Positions 29,666 to 38,220 of a DNA stretch of 64,000 bases are shown piece after piece. The DNA comes from Geodermatophilus obscurus DSM 43160. GTDB taxonomy: Bacteria; Actinomycetota; Actinomycetes; Mycobacteriales; Geodermatophilaceae. Each line of letters begins with the position of its first letter. Within the stretch, counting starts at the first letter, position 1. The translations under genes were made by a program, and so were the position numbers. The stretch spans positions 4,154,001 through 4,218,000 of the forward strand of contig NC_013757.1 in NCBI RefSeq assembly GCF_000025345.1, given 5' to 3'. The notes beneath the pieces were generated by a model, which was not told the origin of the DNA, did no database searches, and was given only the letters and a program-made list of their open reading frames with translations.

Positions 29666-30442
29666 ATGAGCCGTCTCGCCGAGGTCGACCTGTCCGTGCG
29701 GCTGTCGAAGAAGGAGGCCAAGCACCAGCTGGCGCAGGCCCAGGAGCGGCTGGTGCACCTGCGCCTGCTGCTCGGCGGGCAGATCGGCTCCGGTGAGCTG
29801 GGACCGCCGCTGTGCGTGCTGTTCGAGGGCTGGGACGCCTCGGGCAAGGGCGGGGCCATCAAGCGGCTGGTCGAGCAGCTCGACCCCCGGCACGTGCGGG
29901 TCGCCCAGTTCGCGGCCCCCACCTTCGACGAGAAGCGGCACCACTTCCTGTGGCGGTTCTGGCCGGTGCTGCCCGGCTGGGGCGGCATGGCCGTGCTCGA
30001 CCGCACCTGGTACGGCCGGGTGTTGGTCGAGCGGGTGGAGGGCTTCGCCACCGAGGAGCAGTGGCAGCGGGCCTACCGCGAGATCGTCGACCTAGAGACG
30101 ACGCTGGCGGCCGAGGGCACGGTGCTGGTGAAGTTCTGGATGCACGTCTCCCCCGAGGAGCAGCTGCGCCGCTTCCAGTCCCGCCGCGACGACCCCTACC
30201 GCGCGTGGAAGCTCACCGACGAGGACTGGCGCAACCGCGACCAGCGCCCGGCCTACGAGGACGCCGTCGAGGAGATGCTCGAGCGCACCGACACCCCCGC
30301 CGGCCGGTGGCACGTCGTGGCCGCCGACGACAAGCGGTCGGCGCGGGTGGCCGTGGTGCGCACCGTGTGCGAGGCGGTCGAGTCGGCGCTCCAGGCCCGC
30401 GGCATCGACCCCGACCCGCCTCTGCCCGAAGCCGCCGCATGA
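29666..30442 (+). CDS. ppk2: Polyphosphate kinase 2 family phosphotransferase
   Basis: Transfers phosphate from polyphosphate to a nucleotide. 258 residues, one PPK2 domain. The Walker A motif is FEGWDASGKGGAIKRL near residue 50, the Walker B and lid region DRTWYGRVLVERVEGF. APTFDEKRHHFLWRFWPVLP and LTDEDWRNRDQ resemble the AMP-phosphorylating class II enzymes, so ADP formation from AMP is my inference. A GTG 18 bp upstream is an alternative start. Its stop overlaps the next ATG by 4 bp (ATGA). Confidence 0.9.
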   Translation: MSRLAEVDLSVRLSKKEAKHQLAQAQERLVHLRLLLGGQIGSGELGPPLCVLFEGWDASGKGGAIKRLVEQLDPRHVRVAQFAAPTFDEKRHHFLWRFWPVLPGWGGMAVLDRTWYGRVLVERVEGFATEEQWQRAYREIVDLETTLAAEGTVLVKFWMHVSPEEQLRRFQSRRDDPYRAWKLTDEDWRNRDQRPAYEDAVEEMLERTDTPAGRWHVVAADDKRSARVAVVRTVCEAVESALQARGIDPDPPLPEAAA

Positions 30443-31563
30443 CGGTCCTGGTCCACCTGGTGGAGCCCGCGGCCTGGCGCGCGGCGCTCGACACCGGGGC
30501 GCTGCGCCCGCCGTCCCTGGCCGACCAGGGGTTCGTGCACCTGTCCGCCCCCGGGCAGGTCCACCTCCCGGCCGAGCGGCTGTTCCCCGGACGGCGGGAC
30601 CTGGTGCTGCTCGTCATCGACCCCGCACGGCTCCCCGGCCCGGTGCGCTGGGCCCCCGGCGTGCCCGGCGACCCACCCGGCATGCGCTTCCCGCACCTGC
30701 ACGGCCCGCTACCGACGAGCGCCGTCGTCGCCGTGGTCCCCCACCGGCCGCCCGCCGAGCCGGTGCTCCCCCGGCCGGACGACCCGCTGGGTCGGGCACT
30801 GACACTGCACCGGTCGCTGCGGGTGCGGCGCGCCGCCGAGCTGCGCGACGTCCCCGGCGGCGTGGCCGTCCTGGACCCGGGCTTCCGGTACTCGCGCGAC
30901 GACAACCGCCTGGTGCTCCACGAACCGGTGGACGCCGGCACCGTCGCGGCGACCGCGGCCGCGCTCGCCGCCGACGCGGGCTGGCCGCACGTCGCCGCGT
31001 CGCTGACCTGGGCCGGTGCGGACGACGTCGCCGCCGAGCTGGCCGGGCGCGGGTGGCAGGCCGAGGAGCTGCTGGTGATGGCCCGCCCGGCCGCGCCTCC
31101 GATCCCCGGGCGACGCGCCGAGGCGGTCGACCAGCGGGAGGTGCACGACCTGTGGGAGCGCTCCTGGCGGCGTGACCTTCCGCCGTCCGAGGCCGACCTG
31201 GACGAGGTGGTGGCGCAGCTGGTCGGCCGCGAGCACCGCAACGACCGGGTGGTCGCGGTCACCGACCTCGCCGTCCGGGAGGACGGCCGGGTGGTGTCGG
31301 CGGGTCAGCTGCGCGTCGACGGCGCGACCGCCGCGTTCGAGTCGCTGACCACCGACCCGGCGGCGCGGGGACGCGGGCACGGGGACGCCGTCCTGGCCGC
31401 CGCGCTGGACCGCGCCGCGGGCGCCGGTTGCGACCTCGTGGTGCTGGAGGCCGACGCCGCCGACTGGCCGAGGCACTGGTACGCCCGGCGCGGCTTCGTC
31501 CCGGTGGGCTCCACCTGGGAGGTCTCGACTCAGGCGGGTGCCACGACCGAGAGCAGCAGGTAG
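30439..31563 (+). CDS. DUF952-GNAT fusion protein
   Basis: A 374-residue protein with an N-terminal DUF952 domain (residues 1-105; LVHLVEPAAWRAA, FVHLSAPGQVHLPAERLF, PHLHGPLP) fused to two acetyltransferase-like regions, the last being a clear GNAT domain with the loop DPAARGRGHGDAVLAAAL. Both substrates are unknown. It is translationally coupled to ppk2. Its last 34 bp overlap the end of cdsA on the opposite strand, so the two transcripts are complementary at their 3' ends. Confidence 0.8.
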   Translation: MTVLVHLVEPAAWRAALDTGALRPPSLADQGFVHLSAPGQVHLPAERLFPGRRDLVLLVIDPARLPGPVRWAPGVPGDPPGMRFPHLHGPLPTSAVVAVVPHRPPAEPVLPRPDDPLGRALTLHRSLRVRRAAELRDVPGGVAVLDPGFRYSRDDNRLVLHEPVDAGTVAATAAALAADAGWPHVAASLTWAGADDVAAELAGRGWQAEELLVMARPAAPPIPGRRAEAVDQREVHDLWERSWRRDLPPSEADLDEVVAQLVGREHRNDRVVAVTDLAVREDGRVVSAGQLRVDGATAAFESLTTDPAARGRGHGDAVLAAALDRAAGAGCDLVVLEADAADWPRHWYARRGFVPVGSTWEVSTQAGATTESSR

Positions 31564-32576
31564 GCCACCGCGGCCGAGGGCAGCAACGAGTCCAGCCGGT
31601 CCATGATCCCGCCGTGGCCGGGGAGCAGGTTGCCCATGTCCTTGATGCCGAGGTCGCGCTTGATGAGCGACTCGCCGAGGTCGCCGGCGGTCGCGCTGAC
31701 GGCGAGGGCGACGCCGAAGAGCACCCCGCCCCACCACGGCCCGCCGAGGGCGAGGGTCACGATCGGGGTCGCGACCAGCACGCAGCCGAGGACGGAGCCG
31801 GCCATCCCCTCCCACGACTTCTTGGGGCTGACCGAGGGCGCCATGGGGTGCTTGCCGAAGAGCACCCCGGCGGCGAAGCCACCGACGTCGTTGCCGACGA
31901 CGGTCGCGATGAAGGCGAGGACCCGGGCCGCGCCGTCGTCGGGCACCAGCAGCAGCACGCAGAAGCCCGCCAGCAACGGCACGTACAGCGCCACCAGGAC
32001 GCCGGCCGAGGCGTCCCGCAGGTAGCCGTCGGGACCGTCGCCCAGCCGCCACAGCAGGACGGCGAGCACGGTGAGCAGGAACGCCACCACGAGCCCGGAG
32101 GCACCGCGGGTCCAGGCCAGGGCCAGCATCGCGACGGTGCCGGCGAGGACGGGCACCAGCGGGGCGCGGACTCCCCCGGCCTGCAGCGCCCGGGTGAGCT
32201 CGACGACGCCGACGAGGATGGCCACGAGCAGGACCAGCAGGAACGCCGGCCGGTAGACCAGCAGCGAGGACAGGATGACCGCGCCGAGGCCGGCACCGAC
32301 CCCGATCGCGGCCACCATGTCCCGTCCGGCCCGCCCGGGCTTCTTCGTGGGCCCCTGCACCAGGTCCGGGCCCACGGACTCCGTCGTCGACGTGGGGACC
32401 TCGAGCTGGCTCGTCCCCGGCTCCGGCGGGGACGGCTCTGCGGGAGCCGGCTCCTGCACCGGCAGCGGCGCGGTCCGCAGCTCGGTCCGCGTCCGCGGCC
32501 TGGCCTGCGGAGGCGGTGCCGGGCGCCGGCCGACCAGCGGGATCGGCCCGGTGTCGGGGTCGGGGTCGGGGGTCAT
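31530..32576 (-). CDS. cdsA: Phosphatidate cytidylyltransferase (CDP-diacylglycerol synthase)
   Basis: Makes CDP-diacylglycerol for phospholipid synthesis in the membrane. 348 residues. A Pro-rich cytoplasmic N-terminal extension of about 85 residues precedes eight or so membrane segments. The family signature is near the C-terminus: SATAGDLGESLIKRDLGIKDMGNLLPGHGGIMDRLDS, with the catalytic acidic residues. The start follows frr by 20 bp, as in many actinobacteria. The 3' end overlaps the DUF952-GNAT gene. Confidence 0.95.
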   Translation of the reverse strand: MTPDPDPDTGPIPLVGRRPAPPPQARPRTRTELRTAPLPVQEPAPAEPSPPEPGTSQLEVPTSTTESVGPDLVQGPTKKPGRAGRDMVAAIGVGAGLGAVILSSLLVYRPAFLLVLLVAILVGVVELTRALQAGGVRAPLVPVLAGTVAMLALAWTRGASGLVVAFLLTVLAVLLWRLGDGPDGYLRDASAGVLVALYVPLLAGFCVLLLVPDDGAARVLAFIATVVGNDVGGFAAGVLFGKHPMAPSVSPKKSWEGMAGSVLGCVLVATPIVTLALGGPWWGGVLFGVALAVSATAGDLGESLIKRDLGIKDMGNLLPGHGGIMDRLDSLLPSAAVAYLLLSVVAPA

Positions 32577-32596
32577 GTCGGGAGGGTCCGGCCGGT

Positions 32597-33154
32597 TCAG
32601 ACCTCGAGCAGCTCGTTCTCCTTGTTCTTGACCGCCTCGTCGATGCCGTGCGTGTGCTTGGCGGTGAGGTCGTCGAGCTCCTTCTCCGCGCGGCGCACGT
32701 CGTCCTCGCCGGCCTCACCGTCCTTGGCGATGCGGTCGAGCTCCTCCTTGGCCCGGCGTCGCACGTTGCGGATGGCGACCTTGGCGTCCTCGCCCTTGGC
32801 GCGCGCCTGCTTGACCAGGTCGCGGCGGCGCTCCTCGGTCAGCTGGGGGAAGACCACGCGGATGATCTGGCCGTCGTTGGTCGGGTTGACGCCGAGGTCG
32901 CTGTCGCGGATGGCCTTCTCGATGGCCGACAGCTGGCCGGTGTCGTAGGGCTTGATGACCGCCATGCGCGCCTCGGGCACGGTGATCGACGACATCTGCG
33001 GCACCGGCGTCGGCGCACCGTAGTAGTCGACCAGGATCTTGTTGAACATCGAGGGCGCGGCGCGCCCGGTGCGCACCGAGCCGAGGTCCTCGCGCGCGAC
33101 CGACAGGGCCTTGTCCATCCGCTCCTCGGCGTCGAGCAGGGTGTCGTCGATCAC
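32597..33154 (-). CDS. frr: Ribosome recycling factor
   Basis: Splits post-termination ribosomes with EF-G. 185 residues, the standard length. The N-terminal helix [20 protein letters not shown], the [13 protein letters not shown] region and the C-terminal helical bundle ending ENELLEV are all present. ATG start. Located between pyrH and cdsA in the conserved order rpsB-tsf-pyrH-frr-cdsA. Confidence 0.98.
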   Translation of the reverse strand: MIDDTLLDAEERMDKALSVAREDLGSVRTGRAAPSMFNKILVDYYGAPTPVPQMSSITVPEARMAVIKPYDTGQLSAIEKAIRDSDLGVNPTNDGQIIRVVFPQLTEERRRDLVKQARAKGEDAKVAIRNVRRRAKEELDRIAKDGEAGEDDVRRAEKELDDLTAKHTHGIDEAVKNKENELLEV

Positions 33155-33224
33155 GGGTCTCTCCTCCTGGTGCGGCGGGCGCTCTGCCGCGGGTGCGGGT
33201 CTTCGGGCCGGGTGACGGCGGCGC

Positions 33225-34010
33225 TCAGGCCGGGTCGCTGATCAGCGTCCCGATCCTCTCACCTGCCACGGCGCGGGCGATGTTCCCGGGCTCCAGCAGG
33301 TTGAACACGACGATCGGCATGCTGTTGTCCATGCACAGGCTGATGGCCGTCGCGTCGGCGACCTTCAGCTGCTTGGCCAGCACGGTGGCGTAGTCCAGGT
33401 CCTCGTACATCATGGCGTCGGAGTTGGTGCGGGGGTCGTCGTCGTAGACGCCGTCCACCCCGTTCTTGGCCATGAGCAGCACCTGGCAGCCGATCTCCAG
33501 GGCGCGCTGGGCGGCCACCGTGTCGGTGGAGAAGTACGGCATGCCGGCGCCGGCGCCGAAGATGACCAGCCGGCCCTTCTGCAGGTGCCGCACGGCCTTG
33601 CGCGGGATGTAGGGCTCGGCGACCTGGCCCATCTCGATCGCCGTCTGCACGCGCGTCTCCAGGCCCACCTGCTCGCAGAAGGCCTGCAGCGCCAGGCAGT
33701 TCATGACCGTGCCCAGCATGCCCATGTAGTCGGCGTGCCGGCGGTCCATCCCGGCTTGGGACAACTCGGCGCCGCGGAAGAAGTTGCCGCCACCGACCAC
33801 CACGGCGACCTGGGTGCCGCCGTGCACGACCTCGGCCAGCTGGGTCGCGATGTCCTGCACGATCCCCGAGTCGACGCCGACCTTGCCGCCGCCGAAGGCC
33901 TCTCCGGAGAGCTTGAGCAGGACCCGCTTGTAGCCCGCACCGTCAGCGGGCTGGAACGCGGTGGGTGCGGACAGGGGCGCGGTGTGGTGCGGCGCGGCGG
34001 TGTCGGTCAA
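33225..34010 (-). CDS. pyrH: UMP kinase
   Basis: Phosphorylates UMP to UDP. 261 residues with the start used here. [15 protein letters not shown] near residue 23, [14 protein letters not shown] and [14 protein letters not shown] are the amino acid kinase-family motifs. The start is inferred as a TTG at 34010: AGGGAAG lies 7 bp before it and the resulting length equals that of mycobacterial PyrH. Upstream in-frame ATG or GTG codons would add 30 residues of poorly conserved sequence. The gap to tsf is 200 bp and holds repeat copy 6. Confidence 0.95.
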   Translation of the reverse strand: MTDTAAPHHTAPLSAPTAFQPADGAGYKRVLLKLSGEAFGGGKVGVDSGIVQDIATQLAEVVHGGTQVAVVVGGGNFFRGAELSQAGMDRRHADYMGMLGTVMNCLALQAFCEQVGLETRVQTAIEMGQVAEPYIPRKAVRHLQKGRLVIFGAGAGMPYFSTDTVAAQRALEIGCQVLLMAKNGVDGVYDDDPRTNSDAMMYEDLDYATVLAKQLKVADATAISLCMDNSMPIVVFNLLEPGNIARAVAGERIGTLISDPA

Positions 34011-34152
34011 CGGTTCTTCCCTCGCTCGGCGTCGTTCCCCTGATCCTGCCGCACGGGGTGCGCCGCAGCTCGCGGGCAGGGCCCCACACCGGTGCCCGGA
34101 CACGCCACCGGCCCCGTCCAGAGGGGGACGGGGCCGGGTAACGCGCTGGAAC

Positions 34153-34208
34153 GGCCACCCTCCAGGGGCCCGCGCCGAGCCTGCGAGGCGTGGGGAGGAG
34201 GGTGGTCC
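34153..34208 (-). repeat. Structured intergenic repeat, copy 6
   Basis: Starts 2 bp after the tsf stop. The arms CCACCCTCC and GGAGGGTGG form a perfect 9-bp stem, different in sequence from other copies; the core is CTCGCAGGCTCG. Between tsf and pyrH. Confidence 0.9.
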
Positions 34209-34210
34209 TT

Positions 34211-35026
34211 TCAGGCCTGGCCGACCTCGAAGCGGGCGAACCGCTCCACGGTCAGGCCGGCCTCGTCGACGATCTGCTTGACCGTGCGCTTGGGCTCGGT
34301 GATCGACGGCTGCTCGAGGAGGACGAAGTCCTTGTAGTAGGCGTTGACCCGGCCCTCGACGATCCTGGTGATCGCCTGCTCGGGCTTGCCCTCCTCCTTG
34401 GCGGTCTGCTCGGCCACGCGGCGCTCGGTCTCGACCGCCTCGGCCGGGACCTCCTCGCGGGACAGGTAGCGCGGGCGGGCCGCGGCGATGTGCATCGCGA
34501 GGCTGCGCGCGGCCTCCTCGCTGCCGCCGCTGTACTGCACCGCGACACCGATCGCCGGGGGCAGGTCGGTGGCCCGCTTGTGCAGGTACGTGGCGGTCTG
34601 GCCGTCGAAGACCGCGAACCGGCTCAGCACCAGCTTTTCGCCGATGCGGGCCGACTCGCCCTCGACCAGCGCGGCGACGGTCTGGCCGTCGACCTCGGTG
34701 GCGAGCAGCGCGTCGACGTCGGCCGGCTTCTGCGCGAGGACGACGTCCAGCAGGCGCTCGGCCAGCTTGACGAAGTCCGCGTTCTTGGCGACGAAGTCGG
34801 TCTCGCAGTCCAGCTCGAGCAGAGCGCCGTCCCTGCTGACGACGACGCCGTTGGTCGTCGAGCGCTCCAGGCGCTTGCCGACGTCCTTGGCGCCCTTGAC
34901 GCGCAGGAACTCGACGGCCTTGTCGTAGTCGCCGTCGGCCTCGGTGAGCGCCTTCTTGCAGTCCATCATGCCGGCGCCGGTGGCGTCGCGGAGACGCTTG
35001 ACGTCGGCCGCGGTGAAGTCAGCCAT
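34211..35026 (-). CDS. tsf: Elongation factor Ts
   Basis: Nucleotide exchange factor for EF-Tu. 271 residues. The N-terminal UBA-like domain ([21 protein letters not shown]) is followed by the TDFVAKN-type motif ([15 protein letters not shown]) and the core dimerisation domain. It lies 84 bp downstream of rpsB, with repeat copy 7 in between. Confidence 0.98.
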   Translation of the reverse strand: MADFTAADVKRLRDATGAGMMDCKKALTEADGDYDKAVEFLRVKGAKDVGKRLERSTTNGVVVSRDGALLELDCETDFVAKNADFVKLAERLLDVVLAQKPADVDALLATEVDGQTVAALVEGESARIGEKLVLSRFAVFDGQTATYLHKRATDLPPAIGVAVQYSGGSEEAARSLAMHIAAARPRYLSREEVPAEAVETERRVAEQTAKEEGKPEQAITRIVEGRVNAYYKDFVLLEQPSITEPKRTVKQIVDEAGLTVERFARFEVGQA

Positions 35027-35049
35027 GCCTCTTCCTCTGATGTCGATTC

Positions 35050-35106
35050 GGCCCCGCTGCCGGGTCCCGCCGCGAGCCTGCGAGTGGTGGGGGGGCAGCG
35101 GGGTCC
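35050..35106 (-). repeat. Structured intergenic repeat, copy 7
   Basis: Starts 5 bp after the rpsB stop. The arms CCCCGCTGCC and GGCAGCGGGG form a perfect 10-bp stem; the core is CTCGCAGGCTCG. It sits between rpsB and tsf, which are normally read as one unit. Confidence 0.9.
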
Positions 35107-35110
35107 TGCT

Positions 35111-36061
35111 TCAGCCGTTCTGGGCGCCCTGGGTGCCGGTGTCCGTGCCGCCGGTGGCGGGGACGCCCTCGACCGGGGCGATCTCGCTCGCGGTCACGGC
35201 CGGGGGCTCGGCCGGGGTCTCCGGCAGCGGGGTGGCCACGGCGTCGGCAGCGGCGTCGGCAGCGGCGTCCCCCTGCTGCCCGGTGAGCAGCTCCCGCTCC
35301 CAGTCGGCCAGCGGCTCGTCGCCGCCGATGGCCTGCTGGCCGCCGTCCTCACGGCCGGCGTTGGCCTGCGAGGCCGACCGGGCCATGAGGCCCTCGGCCA
35401 CGGCGTCGGCGATGACGCGGGTCAGCAGCGCGGCGCTGCGGATGGCGTCGTCGTTGCCCGGGATCTTGTAGTCGACCTCGTCGGGGTCGCAGTTGGTGTC
35501 GAGGATCGCGACGACCGGGATGTTCAGCTTGCGCGCCTCGCCGACGGCGATGTGCTCCTTCTTGGTGTCCACGATCCAGACGGCGCTGGGCACCTTCTGC
35601 ATGTCGCGGATACCGCCGAGGCTGCGCTCGAGCTTGGCCTTCTCGCGGGTGAGGCCCAGCTGCTCCTTCTTGGACAGGCTGACCAGCACGCCGGTCTGCT
35701 CCATGTCCTCGAGCTCCTTGAGCCGCTGCAGCCGCTTGTGCACGGTGGAGAAGTTGGTGAGCATGCCGCCCAGCCAGCGCTGGTTGACATAGGGCATGCC
35801 GACCCGCTGCGCCTGCTCGGCGATGACCTCCTGCGCCTGGCGCTTGGTGCCGACGAACAGGATCGAGCCGCCGTGCGCGACCGTCTGCTTGACGAACTCG
35901 TAGGCGTTGTCGATGTACCCGAGCGTCTGCTGCAGGTCGATGATGTAGATGCCGTTGCGCTCGGTGAAGATGAAGCGCTTCATCTTCGGGTTCCAGCGAC
36001 GGGTCTGGTGCCCGAAGTGGACGCCGCTGTCGAGCAGCTGCTTCATGCTGACGACTGCCAT
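35111..36061 (-). CDS. rpsB: 30S ribosomal protein S2
   Basis: 316 residues. The ribosomal core covers residues 1-245 ([48 protein letters not shown]). An Ala/Pro/Glu-rich tail of about 65 residues is an actinobacterial extension. The ATG at 36061 gives the usual N-terminus. The leader of about 200 nt upstream carries a perfect GC hairpin, which may matter for autoregulation by S2. Confidence 0.98.
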   Translation of the reverse strand: MAVVSMKQLLDSGVHFGHQTRRWNPKMKRFIFTERNGIYIIDLQQTLGYIDNAYEFVKQTVAHGGSILFVGTKRQAQEVIAEQAQRVGMPYVNQRWLGGMLTNFSTVHKRLQRLKELEDMEQTGVLVSLSKKEQLGLTREKAKLERSLGGIRDMQKVPSAVWIVDTKKEHIAVGEARKLNIPVVAILDTNCDPDEVDYKIPGNDDAIRSAALLTRVIADAVAEGLMARSASQANAGREDGGQQAIGGDEPLADWERELLTGQQGDAAADAAADAVATPLPETPAEPPAVTASEIAPVEGVPATGGTDTGTQGAQNG

Positions 36062-36162
36062 GGCCGCAGCCTCTCTGGTCTGCGCGCGGCCACGCCGGGC
36101 CGCGCTCCTCGGTTGTCGCGGGCACCGGGTGGCGCTCCGCCCTGGCGTCCGGGCCGCCACGA

Positions 36163-36182
36163 CCCCGCGGAGAACCGCGGGG
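36163..36182 (-). other. Perfect hairpin in the rpsB leader
   Basis: CCCCGCGG-TTCT-CCGCGGGG on the minus strand, 8-bp stem with a 4-base loop, about 100 nt before the rpsB start. Candidate for an S2-binding leader or attenuator; the function is inference. Confidence 0.45.
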
Positions 36183-36264
36183 ACCGGGGTGGCGACCGTC
36201 CCGCTGCTGCCAGCGGGCGAGAGGACGCGCGAAGTCGACCCGTCGTGGACGGATCGCGTCATCG

Positions 36265-36270
36265 AGCATA
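36265..36270 (-). promoter_or_regulatory. Possible -10 box of rpsB
   Basis: TATGCT on the minus strand about 200 nt before rpsB, within one of the few AT-containing stretches of the region (cgTATGCTcgatgacgc). The -35 is not obvious. Confidence 0.4.
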
Positions 36271-36366
36271 CGCCCCGGCCCGAGCGGCCCTTCCCCAGCG
36301 GCCGGGACCGTCCACAGACCGCTGCCCGGCGCCCCGGCCCGTGCCGTGCGGTCGCACGCTGCCCCG

Positions 36367-36894
36367 GTGCGCCGACGCGTCCTCGCTCCCCTGCTGCTCC
36401 TGGTGGCTCCGCTGCTGCTCCTGGTGGCTCTGCTCTCCGCGGGTGCGCCGGCCCTCGCCGCGCCCACCCCGCCGCCCGACGTCTCGGCCGGCCCGTGGGC
36501 ACGACCCGTGGACGGCGCGGTGACCCGCCCCTTCGACCCGCCACCGCACAGGTACGGGCCCGGGCACCGCGGCGCCGACCTCGCCGGGGCACCGGGGACC
36601 CCGGTCCTGGCCGCAGGGGACGGGGTCGTCGTCTTCACCGGGATGGTGGCCGGGCGGCCGGTGGTCAGCGTCGACCACGCCGGTGGCCTGCGGACGACGT
36701 ACGAGCCGGTCGACGCGGTGGTGGGCGCGGGCCGGCCGGTCGCTCGCGGCACGGTGCTGGGGACCCTCGTCGGAGGCCACGCCGGCTGCCCGGTCGCGAC
36801 CTGTCTGCACTGGGGTCTGCGCCGCGGCGAGGTCTACCTCGACCCGCTGTCGCTGCTGGAGCCGCCCGAGGTCCGGCTGCTGCCGATGGGCTGA
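36367..36894 (+). CDS. Secreted M23 family metallopeptidase (LytM domain)
   Basis: A 175-residue exported zinc peptidase or amidase-activator-type protein acting on peptidoglycan. A strongly hydrophobic signal sequence ([18 protein letters not shown]) ends at APALAA. The LytM domain has [20 protein letters not shown] (metal-binding His and Asp) and [14 protein letters not shown] (second His). It is short, with no additional binding domain. A GTG 21 bp upstream is an alternative start; neither has a clear ribosome binding site. It is divergent from rpsB, which is also common in streptomycetes and mycobacteria. Confidence 0.85.
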   Translation: MRRRVLAPLLLLVAPLLLLVALLSAGAPALAAPTPPPDVSAGPWARPVDGAVTRPFDPPPHRYGPGHRGADLAGAPGTPVLAAGDGVVVFTGMVAGRPVVSVDHAGGLRTTYEPVDAVVGAGRPVARGTVLGTLVGGHAGCPVATCLHWGLRRGEVYLDPLSLLEPPEVRLLPMG

Positions 36895-36898
36895 TGCC

Positions 36899-37222
36899 TC
36901 AGGGCGCGGGAGCGCCGTCGGGCGCGACGGCGGTCAGCACCTCGCGGAAGTGCTCGACCGTCGGGAACGGGGCGTAGGAGGAGTGCAGGAGTTCGCGCCG
37001 GCGCGGGTAGGCGACCGAGCCGCGGAAGCCCTCGGTGTGGTCCTCGAGGCGCTCCTACTCGATGAGCAGCAGGTAGGCGCCCGGCCGCTCGAGGCAGCGC
37101 GACAACGAGAGTCGCCGGGAGCCCGGGCTCGCGGCGATCAGCGAGCGGGCCTCGGCGGAGGCCGCCTCGAAGTCGGCCTCCCGTCCGGGGACGACCGGCA
37201 GCAGTGCGTGCTCGAGGACCAC
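36899..37222 (-). pseudogene. Antibiotic biosynthesis monooxygenase (ABM) gene with amber stop
   Basis: A 107-codon reading frame of the ABM family (VVLEHALLPVVPG at the start; RLEDHTEGFRGS and FPTVEHF towards the end). It is interrupted at codon 56 by TAG (plus strand cta at 37055-37057), where the family has a Trp followed by Glu. A single C-to-T change of TGG would give this. The rest of the frame is intact, so the damage is recent or a sequencing error. It starts with GTG directly after an in-frame TGA. It is not closely similar to the MhuD-like gene at 2146. Confidence 0.75.
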
Positions 37223-37303
37223 CGCTCAGGCAGTGGCCCTGGCGCGACTCCGCGGCCCGGTCCTCGCTCGTTCCTCGCTGCGATGCTCCCTGAGCTGTCG
37301 TCG

Positions 37304-38104
37304 TCACGCGATGTCGGCGAGCTTCGTGCGCAGGTGCAGCACCGCCTTGGTGTGCAGCTGGCAGATCCGGCTCTCGGTGACGCCGAGGACGCGGCCGATG
37401 TCGGCCAGGGTCAGGCCCTCGAAGTAGTAGAGGCTGACGACGACCTTCTCCCGTTCGGGCAGCTGCTCCACCGCGCGCGCCAGCAGCTGGCGGGCCTCGC
37501 TGTGCTCGGCCATGGCCTGCGGGTCCAGCGCGCTGGTGTCCTGCAGTGTGTCCACCAGACGGGGAGCGCCGCCCTCGTCGTCGGAGAGCAGCTCGTCGAG
37601 GGCGACGACGTTGACCAGGGAGAGCTGGCCGAGGAACTTGCGGACGTCCTCGACGTCCATGTCCATCTCGGCGGCCACCTCCTCCTCGGAGGGGCTGCGC
37701 TGCAGCCGGCTCTCGAGGAGGGCCACCGTGCGCTCGAACTGCCGGGCCTTCATCCGCACCGACCGCGGGATCCAGTCGGTGCTGCGGAGCTCGTCGATGA
37801 TCGCGCCGCGGATGCGGGCCATCGCGTAGCTCTCGAACTTGACCTCGCGGGAGGGCTGGTAGCGGGTGATCGCGTCGATCAGGCCGAACGTGCCGTAGGA
37901 GACCAGGTCGGCCTGCTCGACGTGCGCGGGCAGACCGCTGCCGACGCGGCCGGCGACGTACTTCACCAGCGGCGCGTAGTGCAGGATCAGCCGGTCGCGC
38001 AGCTCCGGCGCCCGGTCGGCGACGTAGCCGGCCCACAGCTCGGCCAGCGCGGCGTCGGCGTCCTCCGGGGTCTCGTCGAGCCGGTCGATGGCGGCCTTGG
38101 TCAC
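37304..38104 (-). CDS. whiG: RNA polymerase sigma factor, WhiG/FliA family
   Basis: Alternative sigma-28-type factor; in Streptomyces WhiG commits aerial hyphae to sporulation, and in motile actinobacteria the same type drives flagellar genes. 266 residues with regions 2, 3 and 4: [49 protein letters not shown], and [23 protein letters not shown] longer form from a GTG at 38206 is possible and has a ribosome binding site right after the xerC stop, but its first 34 codons include several AT-ending codons unlike the genes around. It follows xerC, as in many actinobacteria. Confidence 0.93.
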   Translation of the reverse strand: MTKAAIDRLDETPEDADAALAELWAGYVADRAPELRDRLILHYAPLVKYVAGRVGSGLPAHVEQADLVSYGTFGLIDAITRYQPSREVKFESYAMARIRGAIIDELRSTDWIPRSVRMKARQFERTVALLESRLQRSPSEEEVAAEMDMDVEDVRKFLGQLSLVNVVALDELLSDDEGGAPRLVDTLQDTSALDPQAMAEHSEARQLLARAVEQLPEREKVVVSLYYFEGLTLADIGRVLGVTESRICQLHTKAVLHLRTKLADIA

Positions 38105-38220
38105 GGTCTGCGCTCCCGACTGTCGGAGGCCTCGGGCGGAGGACCTCGGGGTGTGCACGGTGGTGGTGCGCGATCCGCTGGCGCGCAGGCCAACTGTCTC
38201 ATCCACGGGCGGCTGTCCTC

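Larger units (their letters stand above)
36062..36366. other. Intergenic region between rpsB and the M23 peptidase gene
   Basis: 305 bp between divergent genes. It holds the rpsB leader with a hairpin at 36163-36182, a possible -10 box for rpsB at 36265-36270 (minus strand) and the presumed start region of the peptidase gene. No small gene was seen. Confidence 0.6.
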
